Below, piece by piece: positions 6,130-6,414 of a DNA stretch of 6,414 bases. The stretch lies in the NCBI GenBank assembly GCA_913064995.1, contig CAJYBL010000089.1, positions 1 through 6,414 on the forward strand, in the 5' to 3' direction. The notes under the pieces were generated by a model. It did no database searches. It was given only the letters and a program-made list of their open reading frames with translations, and was not told the origin of the DNA. Origin of the DNA: an uncultured Alphaproteobacteria bacterium. Its GTDB lineage: Bacteria; Pseudomonadota; Alphaproteobacteria; Puniceispirillales; Puniceispirillaceae. The position numbers were made by a program, and so were the translations under genes. Positions within the stretch are counted from its first letter, which is position 1. Each line of letters opens with the position of its first letter.

Positions 6130-6337
6130 GTATCTTGCCTTCTTGATGTATGCAAATACCACTGGTTTGGCGGCGGTGGTGTAAAAAAACCCGTCGCCAG
6201 ATGAAAATTTGCTTGCGCAGGGTGTCGCCCCTGCGATACACATCGTTCGCAGCATTTCTGTACTGCACGAATTGGAACCTAATAGGCTTTTTGGCTGTGC
6301 GCTCAGTAGGGGCATTTTGGGCCAGATACGGTAACAA
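6130..6337. other. Noncoding gap with two hairpins between the FYDLN gene and tRNA-Ala
   Basis: This 208-nt stretch holds no credible gene; the short open frames on either strand lack ribosome sites and family features. Two hairpins are visible. TGGCGGCGG (6168-6176) pairs with CCGTCGCCA (6191-6199) with one G-U, the loop containing an A-run. CGCAGGG (6216-6222) pairs perfectly with CCCTGCG (6229-6235) around a 6-nt loop. Neither is directly followed by a T-run on the plus strand, so they are poor classical terminators. They may form a Rho-independent-like barrier or an RNA processing site. A weak TTGGCT (6291-6296) with CATTTT (6313-6318) could be the tRNA promoter. Confidence 0.4.
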
Positions 6338-6413
<76 letters not shown>

Positions 6414-6414
6414 A

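Noticed and set aside
6077..6337. Minus-strand frames of 86 and 69 codons, and a plus-strand 65-codon frame, in the gap before the tRNA
   Set aside because: There is no ribosome site, no recognisable domain, and the frames overlap each other and two hairpins.

Overview
This window is a compact housekeeping segment of a bacterial chromosome. The gene set and the protein signatures point to an Alphaproteobacterium: a FYDLN-type zinc-ribbon/acidic-tail protein next to aroA, a CP4-like (class II type) EPSP synthase, and the order aroA-cmk-rpsA-ihfB-lapA-trpF. Base composition is moderate rather than GC-rich, which would suit a marine or SAR116/Rhodospirillales-like lineage. That finer placement is only inference.

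Layout from left to right. Five complete genes and one partial gene lie on the minus strand, so in transcription order they read right to left: aroA (shikimate pathway), cmk (CMP kinase, overlapping aroA by 4 nt), rpsA (ribosomal protein S1), ihfB (IHF beta subunit), lapA (small two-helix membrane protein) and trpF (tryptophan synthesis, cut by the left edge). A clear intrinsic terminator follows rpsA, so aroA-cmk(-rpsA) and ihfB-lapA(-trpF) are probably separate transcription units. On the plus strand, divergent from aroA, lies a gene for a 127-residue FYDLN-family protein. After about 200 nt of noncoding DNA comes a complete tRNA-Ala(GGC) with encoded CCA at the right edge.

Several start codons need care. 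rpsA most likely starts at TTG 3262, not at the ATG 84 nt upstream. aroA most likely starts at ATG 5491, with a TTG immediately before it. ihfB starts with GTG. The FYDLN protein starts at ATG 5746, well inside a longer open frame.

There is no mobile element, CRISPR array, phage gene or evident novel system. The most interesting sequence is the 241-nt rpsA leader, which holds a two-copy repeat, a long inverted repeat, and a hairpin next to a possible Shine-Dalgarno-sequestering pairing. This would suit autoregulation of S1. The aroA/FYDLN divergent region has two small palindromes over the candidate aroA promoter.
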